NCBI RefSeq assembly: GCF_000143415.4 | Contig: NW_003314266.1 | Span: 1,539,505-1,603,504 of the forward strand | DNA from: Selaginella moellendorffii | Lineage: Eukaryota; Streptophyta; Lycopodiopsida; Selaginellales; Selaginellaceae | Length of the DNA: 64,000 bases | Direction: 5' to 3' | Shown here: piece by piece, positions 10,964-21,292 of the stretch | Layout of the letters: each line of letters begins with the position of its first letter | Position numbering within the stretch: position 1 is the first letter of the stretch | Made by a program: the position numbers and the translations under genes | The notes under the pieces: model-generated | Database searches by the model: none | Told to the model about the DNA's origin: nothing | What the model saw: the letters and a program-made list of their open reading frames with translations, nothing else

Positions 10964-12060
10964 ATGGCAGATCGAGTAGCGGTGGAAGCGTCGAGGCTCC
11001 GCGGTAAGGTCGCGATTGTGACCGCGTCCACGCAGGGGATCGGATTTGGCATTGCTCGAAGGCTAGGATTGGAAGGCGCCTCGGTTGTTGTCTCCTCGCG
11101 CAAGCAGGTAACAAAAGGAATTTTTTGAGAGAATAGGTGTGCGTTTTGGGCGAAATTGGAGCTGACCGCTTTCAGAAAAATGTGGACGAAGCTGTTGCGT
11201 CTTTAAAGTCGCTTGGGATCGATGCCTTCGGAGTTGTGTGCCATGTTTCCGACGCTTCCCAGAGGCAGAATTTGATGCAAAAGACTGTCGATGTAAGTCT
11301 GACTTCTTCTCTCCTTGAAAAGCTTAGTTTTTTTTTTTTTTCCTTGTGCCTTGCAGAAATATGGTCGCATCGACATTCTCGTTTCCAATGCTGCCTCAAA
11401 TCCGTCAGTGGACACTCTGGTGGAGATCTCCGACAAGGCTCTCGATAAACTCTGGGAAGTTAATGTCAAGGCCACTGTGCAAGTCATTCAGGTACAATCC
11501 AGCAGCTTAGTTTCGATCAAACTCTTTAAACTCCTTTTCTTTTGGCCTCTTTGGACAGGCGGCGGCGCCTCATCTATCAGAGGGCTCATCAATTGTGTTG
11601 ATCTCCTCCATAGCCGGATATAATCCCTCCGCTGGCCTCGCCATGTATAGCGTCGCGAAAACAGCGTTGCTCGGACTGACAAAGGTCTGAATGTTTTCTT
11701 TTCTGTTCTCTCTGTTGGTTTTAAAGTTGTTCTCTCTTTCCAGGCGCTGGCGATGGAACTCGCTCCAAAAACTCGAGTGAACGGCGTCGCGCCGGGATTT
11801 GTGCCCACGCACTTCGCGAGCTACCTCACAGAGAACGAAGCTATCGTAAGTTCTTGGTTTCTCTTCTCGATGATCGCGTTGTCTTCGTCCATATCCTCGT
11901 TCTTTCGCAGAGATCAGGCATCGAGTCCCAGACGCTGCTGAAAAGACTCGGAACAGTGGACGACATGGGGGCGGCGGTAGCGTTTCTAGTCTCGAGTGAC
12001 GCATCATACATCACTGGCGAGACCATTGTTGTAGCTGGAGGGATCCAAAGTAGACTATGA
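10964..12060 (+). CDS. IBR1: Peroxisomal short-chain dehydrogenase/reductase, IBR1/SDRA-like
   Basis: Six exons encode a classical SDR of about 260 residues. Visible motifs: cofactor loop [16 protein letters not shown]-equivalent VSNAASNP, catalytic Ser in [14 protein letters not shown] active site (Tyr and Lys), and the substrate-side [11 protein letters not shown]. The protein ends QSRL, whose last three residues SRL are a type 1 peroxisomal targeting signal. DHRS4/SDRA-type plant enzymes with this tail act in peroxisomal conversion of indole-3-butyric acid to auxin, which is the basis for the IBR1 call. ATG 10964 is the first that leads directly into [13 protein letters not shown] broken duplicate lies at 14927-15699. 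Confidence 0.88.
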
Positions 12061-12605
12061 GACTTTGTGCCCTGGATCCACAGTAGTCTTGCTACAAATC
12101 GGATCCCATGGTAACTTAAAACGCTCCAAATGCCACAGCCAGCCTCTCGCTGTGGGGTTTCCACCTTCCCTCTGATCAACTAGCCTTGAAAATGTAGCCA
12201 ACAATCGTCATTCTCATTTCCTCCCGTGTGACTTCCATCATCAACTAAAACGTATGATAAGAATTTTCACTTGGTCCAGACTTGTGGGGATTCTTCTCTC
12301 CAGGTACAGTCTTTCAAGGTTGATGATTTGGCACGAACTAGATCATCATCTCCCTTGCATTTTCCAAGCTTCTTAACACACAGTCCGTACGAGTTTTGGT
12401 TTTGGCGGGAATATAAAACCCTGGACTTTAGGGCAGAACGGTATAGACCGTCTGGTGTAGCCTCCAGATCCTGGACTTCACCTCCCACATTCTCCTTGTA
12501 CGAGATTACCTCACGATTTCTACAAGCGGCTTGCTTCTTCTTACCGGACTGCGTGTTCCGCGTCATCGCTCTCGCTAGAGCGCTGGGCGCGGCGCCGACG
12601 ATCCG
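12061..12605. other. 3' flank of the SDR gene; no gene seen
   Basis: Only short overlapping frames. Likely 3' untranslated sequence followed by the presumed promoter of the uncertain gene at 12606. Confidence 0.4.
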
Positions 12606-13150
12606 ATGGCGCTGGCAGCTAGCCCTAAAAGCCTAAGCCTCAAACTCGATCGGGCTAGGGATGCAGCGCTGTGCATCATTTTAGTCAAGGTAAGTTACTT
12701 GCTAAGTATTTCATCACTTTTACAAGTTTATTACAGATGGCCGTTTTGGCTATGTGTTTATCCTGTTGTTGCATCAAGTAATGCCAAAAACTTACTATAC
12801 GTCGGTAAGGAAGTCATTGGGTAACATCTTCATTGGCAAGTAAGAACTTGTTCTAGTGACTATCTCAAACTTATTCTGGATTTAGCATGTGGAGCATATT
12901 GAAGATGACGGATCTGCTCACATTTGCGAAGGATGAAATACAAAACTGTCGTGCCAAACATCAAACCACTCTGCAGAACTTGATCAGGCAGGCATTTATG
13001 TATGTGTGTGCCGAGGAGGAGAGAAAGAAAAGTTGTTTTTGTTCTCAGTATAGTGCTGTATTTAATTGAAGGTTTTGCAGAGCTTCCTGTCGACTCCAGT
13101 CCTCCTGTCGATGCCTCTAGCTCTGCAGATCTTCATAGCAGTTCTATGGG
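12606..13150 (+). other. Possible multi-exon gene or gene remnant, not recognised
   Basis: An ATG at 12606 opens a 28-codon segment (MALAASPKSLSLKLDRARDA..) ending in a good donor, AAG|gtaagt, at 12689. Two later stretches look exon-like and are bounded by AG and GT: about 12885-12990 (reading TDLLTFAKDEIQNCRAKHQ in one frame) and about 13080-13150 (ELPVDSSPPVDASSSADLHS). I could not join all three in one frame without a stop. It may be a small real gene, or the 5' end of a gene destroyed by the AT-rich insertion that follows. No family recognised. Confidence 0.3.
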
Positions 13151-13189
13151 GTATATATATTCCTTTATGCGAGTATTTGAAGCTTGTTT

Positions 13190-13900
13190 TAAATTTTCTT
13201 TCTGTTTCTATAGGTTAATCGGCCTGGCCCACTTGCGGCAAATCCCTCATTTTTTGAGTATATTAAGCATGTTTTATTTTCTTTTATGCATTTTTTGTGT
13301 ATAGAAGTATTTCTTATCTTTGTTTTCTGTTTCTGTATCAAGGAAGATCAAATGGCAATTGTCACCTGTAACCCATCCTCCTTTCTTGGGTATATTGCTG
13401 TTAGTTAACTATTTTTATTTTCTTTTATGCATTTTTCTATGTTTATATGATTATTCTAAACTTTTCAAGCTAATAAAAAAGAGTGCACTTGGATTCTATA
13501 AATCAATTAATTAATTTTTTTTAATTGATTTTTTCAAATTCTGAAAAGAAAGTAAGCTTAATAGAAATTTTTGTGATCTTTGCTTTTTGTTTCTACATCA
13601 GTAGGATCTAGCTACAACTGTTTTTCCCGGCCCATCTTTAATGGATTCCTCCATTCTTGGGTATATTGAGCATGTTTTGTTTACTTTTATGCATTTTGTT
13701 ATGTATAAATTTTTTTTTTATCTTTGCTTTTTATTTTTGTATTAGGGAAGATCAATGAGTAATCATTTTAACGATGGATCTTTCTTTTCTCAGGTATATT
13801 TAACATACTTTAATTTTTTTTGTGCATTTAGAAATTTTTCTGATTTTTTATTTGTTTCTTTATTAAGGGGGATTAAGTTTTGTCTGGCTCATTCGTGTCT
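13190..13900 (+). repeat. Degenerate tandem repeat, period about 133 bp
   Basis: The landmark (g)ggtatatt recurs at 13256, 13388, 13659 and 13792, i.e. spacings of 132, 271 (two units) and 133. Each is followed by an 'agcatgtttt..cttttatgcattt' type run and then a 'ctttgctttttgtttctgtatcagggaagatcaa' type run. About five diverged AT-rich units are visible. No coding potential. Confidence 0.75.
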
Positions 13901-14926
13901 TAGGCAATTGATAAAAACATTATTAATAGTGTGAACATTGGGTAAACAAGTGTTATTTTCTTTTCTTTATAGGTACTTTATTTATTCTCTTCTGAACATA
14001 AGTTGTTGCATGAAAATAATAATCTTCATGATCATTTTAAATTGGAATTTCATGAGTGAATAGATGTTAATGTAAATCAATGTTATTGATTTTCCATTAG
14101 TTGCTGACCTTTTTGTGCAAGAAATCAAGTTCAAGAGAAAAAACATAGTTTTGTGGATAATAGTAAATTTAATGAAGATGCTTATGAAATAATAGGTTTA
14201 CAAATCTTGTTAATTTATAAAGAAATTTAAATTTTTAGTTACTGATTTTAAAAACTTATATACTTATATACTTATTTTTAAAATTAATAAGTGAATCTTA
14301 AATTAATAACTTATTATTTATATTGATAAAAATTTATAATTAAAAAATATTAATAACTTAACAAATCCAACATGTATGTTTAATCCTGATAAATTGTAAA
14401 TTGGACACTTGAATCCAAGAATTAAAAAAAAAAACAACACACTTTGAGTTTCCATCCATATATAAAAAAATTTATTAAAAAATTAGTAATTATTTAATAG
14501 TAATAACATTATTATAATAAATTATTTAATCTCTAATTTAATACTACTAAAAACTTGGTGAGTTAGTCTTTCTAAATTTGTATTTATAGTTTTTACACTA
14601 AATAAATTAAAAATTATTTATATATTACAACTATTTAGAAAATATTAAAAATACACAACACTTAAAAAATGAGTTTATGATAAAACAGTTTAAAACACAT
14701 AATATTTTGTTGAAAGTGTTAAGATATGATTGAAAACTATACTAATTTTATAAATTATTTTATTCTTCACTAATTTTTCTTTACAAAATGATTAACAACA
14801 ATATTAGATTTAATTAATTAAGTTTCTATTGGTTAAAACCATAAGGTCCTTTCTCAACTAACATACATTTAAATTAAATTGTTCTAATAATTTTTCTAAT
14901 TTACTAGTTATAGTTAAACATTACTC
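13901..14926. other. Very AT-rich spacer
   Basis: A kilobase of A/T-dominated sequence with poly-A/T runs and no open frame or recognisable element. It separates the SDR gene region from its broken copy. Confidence 0.5.
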
Positions 14927-15699
14927 AAATTTGGCATTGCAGAAAGGCTAGGATTGGGAGGCACCTCGGTTGTTGTATTCGCACAAGCAGGTAACAAAAG
15001 GAAAATTTCAAGAGAATTGGGGATCAGTTCCTTGTAGGAGTTGAGGGCTATCGTTTTTTTAGAAAAATGTGGATGAAGCTGTTGCAAAGTCGCTTGGGTT
15101 GATGCCTTCGCCATGTTTCCGATGCTGCCCAAAGGCAAAATTTGATGCAAAAGACTGTCAATGTAACTCTGACTCTCCTTGAAAAGCTTTTTTTTTTTTT
15201 TTTTCTTGTGCCTTGCAGAAATATGGTCGCATCGATAGTCTCGTTTCCAAAGCTGCCTCAAATCCATCAGTGGACACTCTGGTGGAGATCTCCGACAAGG
15301 CTCTCGATAAACTCTTGGGAAGTTAATATCAAGGCCACTGTGCAAGCCATTCAGGTACAATCTAGCAAACTTAGTTTCGATCAAACTCTTTTAACTCCTT
15401 TTCTTTTGGCCTCTTTGGATAGGCCGCGGTACCTCCCGGGATTTGTGCCTGCCCACGCACTTCGCGAGCTACCTCACAGAGAACGGAGCTATCGTAAGTT
15501 TTTGGTTTCTCTTCTCAATAATCGCGTTGTCTTCGTCCATCTTCTCGTTATTTCGCAGAGATCAAACATTGAGTCCCAGACGCTACTGAAAAGACTCGGA
15601 ACAGTGGACGACATGGAATCCCTCCAGCTACGACAATCGTCTCGCCAGTGATGTCACTCGAGACTAGAAACGCTACCGCCGCCCGCAGTAGACTATGAG
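14927..15699 (+). pseudogene. Broken duplicate of the IBR1-like SDR, with an internal inversion
   Basis: Starts inside exon 1 of the SDR (FGIA..RLGLGGTSVVV) and keeps exons 2, 3, 5 and 6 with their intron borders. The start codon region is missing, and exon 3 acquires a frameshift (CTCTTGGG for CTCTGGG). Exon 4 (catalytic Ser, Tyr and Lys) is deleted, so exon 3's intron leads straight into PGFVP. In the last exon a segment of about 70 bases (15617-15684) is the reverse complement of the corresponding part of the functional gene, followed by the normal end AGTAGACTATGA. The copy cannot make an enzyme. Confidence 0.9.
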
Positions 15700-16420
15700 A
15701 CTATGAGAGAGATTGGCAAAAGCAGGACACTTAGAAGTGGTCTCACAAGTATTTATAAACATTTTTACAGACGTTTCTTCTAAAGTTATTTTGATTTGAA
15801 ACAATCATGATTATTCAAAGAAAAAAAAACTACACAGCACATTATAGAACCTTTACAATTTGATAAGATGTGGACAACAACGTTAGGTGCCATGTCCACC
15901 AATAGAACTAAATTCAAGTGTTTGTATCCACCCTTCACACAACACACATAAAAGGTGGACCGTCCACGTGTCAGCATCCGGAGGTACATCGCCATCAACG
16001 CCGACGCTAGACCGACAAAGAGAAAATATGCGCGCTAGTATTTCGGCTTGGCTTCTTCTTTCGCGCTTGACTTGCTACCTCGGAATCACTGTGCTACCCC
16101 TGAAACTCAAACTTTCCACACTTTCTAGAAGAGAGAGAGCTCCTCTTTTTTTTTTTGTTCGATGCTTACGGGATTTGGCAGAGAAACCCACGCGTCGAAG
16201 TCGCAATGGCGAATTCCGGACGATCTGCCGACGATTTTCCAGTGTCTTAATTCCAAAAAGCGGAGCTCTGCTGAGTAGAAAAAGCTTACCACTGTCGCTT
16301 TGTTGCATTGCTGCGATTTCAATGGCTCTCGTCGCGCTGCGCGAGGAGATGTTGATCGGTCATTAAAGAGTCTCCTTGCTCGGGTTTCCTCTTCCCAGTG
16401 AGTGAGTGAGCTCGCAGAAA
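15700..16420. other. Intergenic region and promoter of the receptor kinase
   Basis: No supported gene. An open frame at 15887-16366 has no family signature and overlaps antisense frames. The right half probably contains the promoter and leader of the kinase gene at 16421. Confidence 0.4.
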
Positions 16421-19400
16421 ATGAGGACCAAGTTTGGTTTTGCGCTGGGATTCAGTCATCCCGTTCTCCAAGTTGTCCTTCTCCTGTTCACGACGATTAT
16501 CAGTAGCAGCAGCAGTGAATCCACTCTACCTCAGATTTATGGCGATGTAGCTCCAGCTCCAGCTCCAGCAGGTACTTTTTTCGCGACCGATCCATCGGAA
16601 GTTGCTGTTTTGAGAGCCATTCCTGCGATTTCCTGGGCCGCGGCCGCTGCCAATGATCCCTGCTCGCCACCCTCGACTTGGCCGGGAGTAACCTGCGTGC
16701 TCCGAAACCAGTCGTCGCTTCCAGCTGCTTATCACGTCTCCGGCATTGAACTCTCCCGTGACACTCCACAGGCACTGTCCATTCTCCTGTCCGTCGCGTC
16801 GCAGCTCGGGTACTTGCAAAGCCTCCGAGTCACCAGAACCACCTCGTCGTCGCCTTCGTTTTCCATCTCCATCCCCGAATCCATCGGACAAGTCCAGCAG
16901 CTCCGGCATCTCGACCTCAGTGAGAACGGGCTCCATCTCGGTGGCCCGATACCAGGCCAGCTAGGTAGCCTCTCCAAGCTCAGGCTCCTCGGGCTCGCAG
17001 GAAATCAGCTCACGGGCTCCATCCCGGAAGAGCTTTGCACAATCTCGTCGCTCAAGTATCTAGACTTGAGTAGAAACCAGCTCCAGGGACCGGTTCCAGC
17101 CTGCCTCGGGAATTCTTCCAGTCTGAGAGTGCTCGACCTCGGATCAAACCGGCTACGGAGCCGGATACCGGCTGAGCTCGGACAACTTTCCAGCCTGCTC
17201 TATCTGAACTTGGAGAACAACCGCCTTCAAGGTGAAGTTCCGGAGTCGCTCGGGTCTCTCAGGTCGTTGCAAACTCTTCGATGCGGTAGAAACATGCTCG
17301 AGGGAGCCCTTCCCAGGCAGCTCGGACAGGCTCGGAGTTTACAGGTGCTGGATTTCTCGCTCAACTCCGATATCGCTGGAAGCATTCCTGCCTCACTGGG
17401 TAGCTTGAGTGACATCGTTGAGCTTTCCTTGTTCTCCATGGGATTGAACGGAACCATTCCCAGCGAACTCGGTAAGCTCCGCAACTTGTCAGCGCTTCGG
17501 CTCCATTCCAACTCCATCTCTGGCTCCATTCCCGGCTCGTTCTCGGAGCTTTCCAGTCTTAAAGTCCTCCAGCTCCAGGGGAATCAGCTCTCGGGATCAC
17601 TTCCAAGGTCTGTTTTCAAGCGGCTCTCTGGTTTGCAAGGACTGTACCTCCAGATCAACTCCTTCACAGGTGTTTTGCCGGTGGAAATAACTCGGATGCC
17701 CAATCTGTCCGTCCTCAACCTCGGTTTCAACCAGCTGGATGGAGAGCTGCCTGAAACGCTCGGAAGCATGCCCAGTCTCGAGTGGCTGCTGCTCGGGAGA
17801 AATCGATTTTCCGGTCAAATTCCAGCCTCACTCGGCGAACTTCGCAAGCTCCGGCTCCTGGATCTCTCCAACAACTTGCTTGTCGGCTCAGTGCCTGCGA
17901 GCATCCTCGACGCCGCCAGCATCGAGAAAAACCTCCACTTCAACCAGCTGAATTCCACCGGCTTGCTCCACAACCTGTGCTTGCAGCCGCCGTGCTCGCA
18001 GCAGCAGGATCATTCGCCAGACATCACCTCCAACAGAATCTCTGACTCGTTCGCGATCAACGCAGGCGGTCCCGAGCACATCTTGACGAGCCGCCACCTT
18101 TTTTTCCAGGCCGATGACGTCTTTGCGAATACCTCAGTGGGATACTTTGTCGGGAATCCGACCTGTTCAGCGAGCTCTGCTTCCTGGGCCATCAGCCTCT
18201 CGGGTTCCACCGCCTCCTCACGGATCATCTCGACGAATTCCTCCACCAGTGGGATTGACTCGAGGTTCGTGGAAGCCACCCAGGAACTTTACACGACTGC
18301 TCGAGTAGGCGGCGACTCCATCGCCTACTATGGACGATGCCTGAAGCCCGGGAGCTATGCCGTCGAGCTCCACTTCATCGAGCTCGAAAACTACACTGTA
18401 GATTCCCCCGGAAGACGTGTCTTCGACGTGTTTCTCCAAGAGCAGCGTGTGCACGAGAAGCTGGACGTCTTCCGCGTCGCTGGAGGTCCCTTCGTTCCTC
18501 TCGTTCTGAAGTTCCAAGCTCGAGTTGGCGAAGAGTCCTCAACTTTGAAGCTGGAGCTACGAGGAACCGGGAGCTGGAACACTAGCGGCGCTGCTGGATC
18601 ATACCACGGACCAACCATCTCGGCTATCCGAGTCTACGCGAACACCACGAGCTCCTTGGGCATTTCGGGTAACACATCCTCCTCTAGAATGGCTCGCGAG
18701 CTCTGGGCCATCCTTGGAACGAGTATAGGAATCCTCGCCATCGTCTGTATCACTCTCTTCGTCGGCCTGGCTTGCTGGCTGAGAAGAGCCGAGAAGAAAG
18801 CTCGGATGATCTCCGAGGAAGAACATACCGGAGGCGAGCATTCGATCTCCATCGACCATATCCATCAGAGCTTGAGCAACTCCAACGCTGCCGCTCTCGC
18901 CACTTTCGAGTTCTCGGAGCTGGAAGAAGCCACGCAGAGGTTTAGCTCGGACAATCTTCTCGGGCAAGGAGCATATGGAAGAGTCTACAAGGGGTTCTTA
19001 CCGGATGGGAAGATCGTGGCGATCAAGCAGCTCGTCCATCGTACCCCGACGTGCCAGCGCTGGTTCTACCACGAGCTCCAAGTGATCAGCTCCGTGCGCC
19101 ACCGGAATCTCGTGCCTCTCATCGGCTGCTGCATCGATCGAGGGTTTCCACTCCTCGTCTGCGAATTCATGCCCAACGGGAGCCTCCAGGCCGCGCTCTT
19201 CGGTCGGGACAGCGGCATTTTCCTCGACTGGGAGCGGCGGCTCCAAATCGCACTGGATGTGGCCCGGGGATTGCAGTACCTCCACGAAGATTGCGCCAAG
19301 GTGAGGATCATCCACCGCGATGTCAAGCCCGGAAATATCCTGCTGGACGAGGAGATGCGAGCGCACATTTCGGATTTCGGCCTCGCCAAGCTGATCGCGC

Positions 19401-20089
19401 ACCACGAGGAGGCCGAGGTCGTGGTGAGCTCCGTGATGGGCACCCGAGGATATCTCGCCCCAGGTAGGCTGATTTACCCTGTTTTTAGGGTTCTTATTCT
19501 CTCTCTTGCAGAGTATGTGATTAATGGGCAGCTCTCGGAGAAGGTCGACGTCTACAGCTATGGGATCGTCCTCTTGGAGCTCGTCAGCGGCCGGCGAGGG
19601 ATGCAATCCAGCGTGAATGTGGGCGCGCCGGAGCCTGTGTCGATCGACGAGTGGGCGTGGGAGGCTCTAGGGTCCAACAAGATCGAGGCCATGGCCGATC
19701 CGCGCTTCGGCCGCAAGTATTCCATCGATGTCATGGTGAGAATCGTCCAGATCGCGATGTGGTGCACCCAGGGCTTGCCCGAGCAGCGGCCATCCATGGG
19801 ACAGGTCGTGGCGATGCTCGTTGGCCAGCTCGGGGTCCCGGAATTGCCGAGCGAGAGGATTTCCTGGGAGGAATTCAAGAGCGTGTTGGAATTTGGGGTG
19901 AAGATCGGTGGTGCTACTACGAGCAGCATTTGGGAGACGATGGATGGATCATACCAGACGGCGAACGAGGAGACTTTGCCAGATGTCCGCGAGGAGGAGG
20001 AGGTGAAGAAAGAGGATCGTTCACTCTCGATCGTTGCGCCTCCTCCAAGTGAAGAACTGGTAGCCGGCAATACTGTTTCTTCTTCCTAG
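16421..20089 (+). CDS. Receptor-like kinase with LRR, malectin-like domain, membrane segment and RD kinase
   Basis: A 1206-residue protein after removal of one 48-nt intron (19464-19511). Order: signal peptide (about 1-34), N-terminal LRR cap (WPGVTC, ~90), LRRs of the plant type LxxLxxLxLxxNxLxGxIP (~150-500), malectin-like carbohydrate-binding domain (~545-745, with Tyr-rich YYGRCLKPGSYAVELHF), transmembrane helix (~760-787) and kinase (~830-1120). The kinase has GQGAYGRV, VAIK, HRDVKPGN and DFGLAK, so it looks active and of the RD class. It should sense an extracellular ligand at the plasma membrane and phosphorylate Ser/Thr targets. ATG 16421 precedes the signal peptide directly. Unusually, the whole ectodomain lies in one exon. 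Splicing restores GYLAPEY in the activation segment. Ligand unknown. Confidence 0.93.
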   Translation: MRTKFGFALGFSHPVLQVVLLLFTTIISSSSSESTLPQIYGDVAPAPAPAGTFFATDPSEVAVLRAIPAISWAAAAANDPCSPPSTWPGVTCVLRNQSSLPAAYHVSGIELSRDTPQALSILLSVASQLGYLQSLRVTRTTSSSPSFSISIPESIGQVQQLRHLDLSENGLHLGGPIPGQLGSLSKLRLLGLAGNQLTGSIPEELCTISSLKYLDLSRNQLQGPVPACLGNSSSLRVLDLGSNRLRSRIPAELGQLSSLLYLNLENNRLQGEVPESLGSLRSLQTLRCGRNMLEGALPRQLGQARSLQVLDFSLNSDIAGSIPASLGSLSDIVELSLFSMGLNGTIPSELGKLRNLSALRLHSNSISGSIPGSFSELSSLKVLQLQGNQLSGSLPRSVFKRLSGLQGLYLQINSFTGVLPVEITRMPNLSVLNLGFNQLDGELPETLGSMPSLEWLLLGRNRFSGQIPASLGELRKLRLLDLSNNLLVGSVPASILDAASIEKNLHFNQLNSTGLLHNLCLQPPCSQQQDHSPDITSNRISDSFAINAGGPEHILTSRHLFFQADDVFANTSVGYFVGNPTCSASSASWAISLSGSTASSRIISTNSSTSGIDSRFVEATQELYTTARVGGDSIAYYGRCLKPGSYAVELHFIELENYTVDSPGRRVFDVFLQEQRVHEKLDVFRVAGGPFVPLVLKFQARVGEESSTLKLELRGTGSWNTSGAAGSYHGPTISAIRVYANTTSSLGISGNTSSSRMARELWAILGTSIGILAIVCITLFVGLACWLRRAEKKARMISEEEHTGGEHSISIDHIHQSLSNSNAAALATFEFSELEEATQRFSSDNLLGQGAYGRVYKGFLPDGKIVAIKQLVHRTPTCQRWFYHELQVISSVRHRNLVPLIGCCIDRGFPLLVCEFMPNGSLQAALFGRDSGIFLDWERRLQIALDVARGLQYLHEDCAKVRIIHRDVKPGNILLDEEMRAHISDFGLAKLIAHHEEAEVVVSSVMGTRGYLAPGRLIYPVFRVLILSLAEYVINGQLSEKVDVYSYGIVLLELVSGRRGMQSSVNVGAPEPVSIDEWAWEALGSNKIEAMADPRFGRKYSIDVMVRIVQIAMWCTQGLPEQRPSMGQVVAMLVGQLGVPELPSERISWEEFKSVLEFGVKIGGATTSSIWETMDGSYQTANEETLPDVREEEEVKKEDRSLSIVAPPPSEELVAGNTVSSS

Positions 20090-20292
20090 AGCTCGAGACG
20101 AGAGAAGCATTAGGAATCACCATGGGAATCTTCATCCAGGAGGAAAAGTTAGCGATCGCGACAAAGTTCTTCTCGATCGAGGTGGATATCCTGCTACGAA
20201 TATCGCGTCCCTAGGAGGATCACCCTCTTGTTTTTAAGCTCCTCCAAGCTCGAGGTACTAGAGGTCTTCCGCTTTTTCCTTGTTTTTCTGCT

Positions 20293-21135
20293 ATGGCGAT
20301 CGAGAAAGTGGTGCTGATAACTGGCTGTGCAGAGGGTGGAATCGGTGCGTGCTACTCCAGAGTCTTCCACTCTCGGGGATTCAAAGTTTACGCCACGGAC
20401 GTCCAGCCGGTGGAGAGCATGCAAAGCTTGCGAGCTCTGGGGATCCAAACGCTTCAGCTGGATGTGACGAGCGACGAATCCGTGAGAGCTGCGGTGGATC
20501 TCATCCTCCGGAACGAGGGCAGGATCGACGTGCTTGTCAACAACGCCGGGCTCTCCACTATCGGGCCGCTAGCCGAGCTTCCACTCAAGAACATCGAGCG
20601 AGCTTTCCAAGTGAACGTCTTTGGAACTTTGAGGATGATCCAGGCAGTGGTTCCCAGCATGGCGGAGCAAAGGCAGGGCCGGATCATCAACGTCGGCAGC
20701 GTCGTCGGCTACGTCCCCACCCCCTGGGCCGGATCATACTGCGCGTCCAAGGCCAGCGTCCACGCTCTCTCGGATGTTCTTCGCGTGGAGTTGGCGCCAC
20801 TGGGAATCCAGGTGGTGTTGATCGTCCCCGGCTCGGTGAAGTCCCAGCTTGGAGCCACGGCCTCGAGCTCTCTTCGATCGAGCGAGTGGAAGCTCTACAG
20901 GGATTTCTCCAGCGCCATCGCCGAGAGAGCTACCTCGTCCCAGTCCGGCAAGGCCACCGCCACGGAAGAATTCGCTGTGAGAGCCGTGGGAGCGATGCTC
21001 GAGAAGAATCCTCCCAGGCATTTCGTCTATGGATTTATGAGTGGGCTGTTCTTGGTGCTGCGATGGAGCCCATTGTGGCTGAGAGATCTCTTCATGCGAT
21101 GGAGGTTTGGCCTCTTGGAGAAGAAGAAACACTGA
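20293..21135 (+). CDS. Classical short-chain dehydrogenase/reductase, AYR1-like, intronless
   Basis: A 280-residue single-exon SDR. Motifs: ITGCAEGGIG cofactor loop (~9-18), LDVTSD (~56-61), VNNAGLS (~80-86), catalytic Ser in NVGSVVGY (~135), YCASK active site (~150-154) and IVPGSV after it. The TGCxxGGIG loop and C-terminal hydrophobic tract (FVYGFMSGLFLVLRWSPLWL) resemble NADPH-dependent 1-acyl-dihydroxyacetone-phosphate reductase (AYR1) and related membrane-associated SDRs. Substrate is inference. It is only distantly like the peroxisomal SDR at 10964 and lacks a peroxisomal tail (ends KKKH, which could act as a dilysine-type ER signal). Confidence 0.85.
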   Translation: MAIEKVVLITGCAEGGIGACYSRVFHSRGFKVYATDVQPVESMQSLRALGIQTLQLDVTSDESVRAAVDLILRNEGRIDVLVNNAGLSTIGPLAELPLKNIERAFQVNVFGTLRMIQAVVPSMAEQRQGRIINVGSVVGYVPTPWAGSYCASKASVHALSDVLRVELAPLGIQVVLIVPGSVKSQLGATASSSLRSSEWKLYRDFSSAIAERATSSQSGKATATEEFAVRAVGAMLEKNPPRHFVYGFMSGLFLVLRWSPLWLRDLFMRWRFGLLEKKKH

Positions 21136-21292
21136 GGAAAGACGAAAGAATCTCTCAATACAAAGAAAGAATCTCAATAGAAATTTCCCCTTAAACCCAG
21201 ATCCTCTGTTTTTAGGGTTCTTATTTTAGGGTTCTATGGCGCATTCTTCCATCACGGGGAATGATCGCCTTCTTAGCACAAGCTTTAAGTAG
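21136..21292. other. SDR 3' flank
   Basis: Short stretch with the 3' untranslated region of the SDR gene; includes two 'ttagggttctta' type motifs. No gene. Confidence 0.4.

Noticed and set aside
13190..13900. Repeat array considered as CRISPR-like
   Set aside because: Units are long, diverged and AT-rich with no short constant repeat or unique spacers, and the genome is eukaryotic.
15887..16366. 159-codon frame upstream of the receptor kinase
   Set aside because: No recognisable domain, Ser/Arg/Leu-rich, and overlaps the expected promoter and leader.
18998..19606. 202-codon minus-strand frame within the receptor kinase gene
   Set aside because: Shadow of the kinase domain; no family signature.
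20280..21194. 304-codon alternative plus frame over the intronless SDR
   Set aside because: Frame-shifted shadow; the SDR motifs are in the frame starting at 20293.
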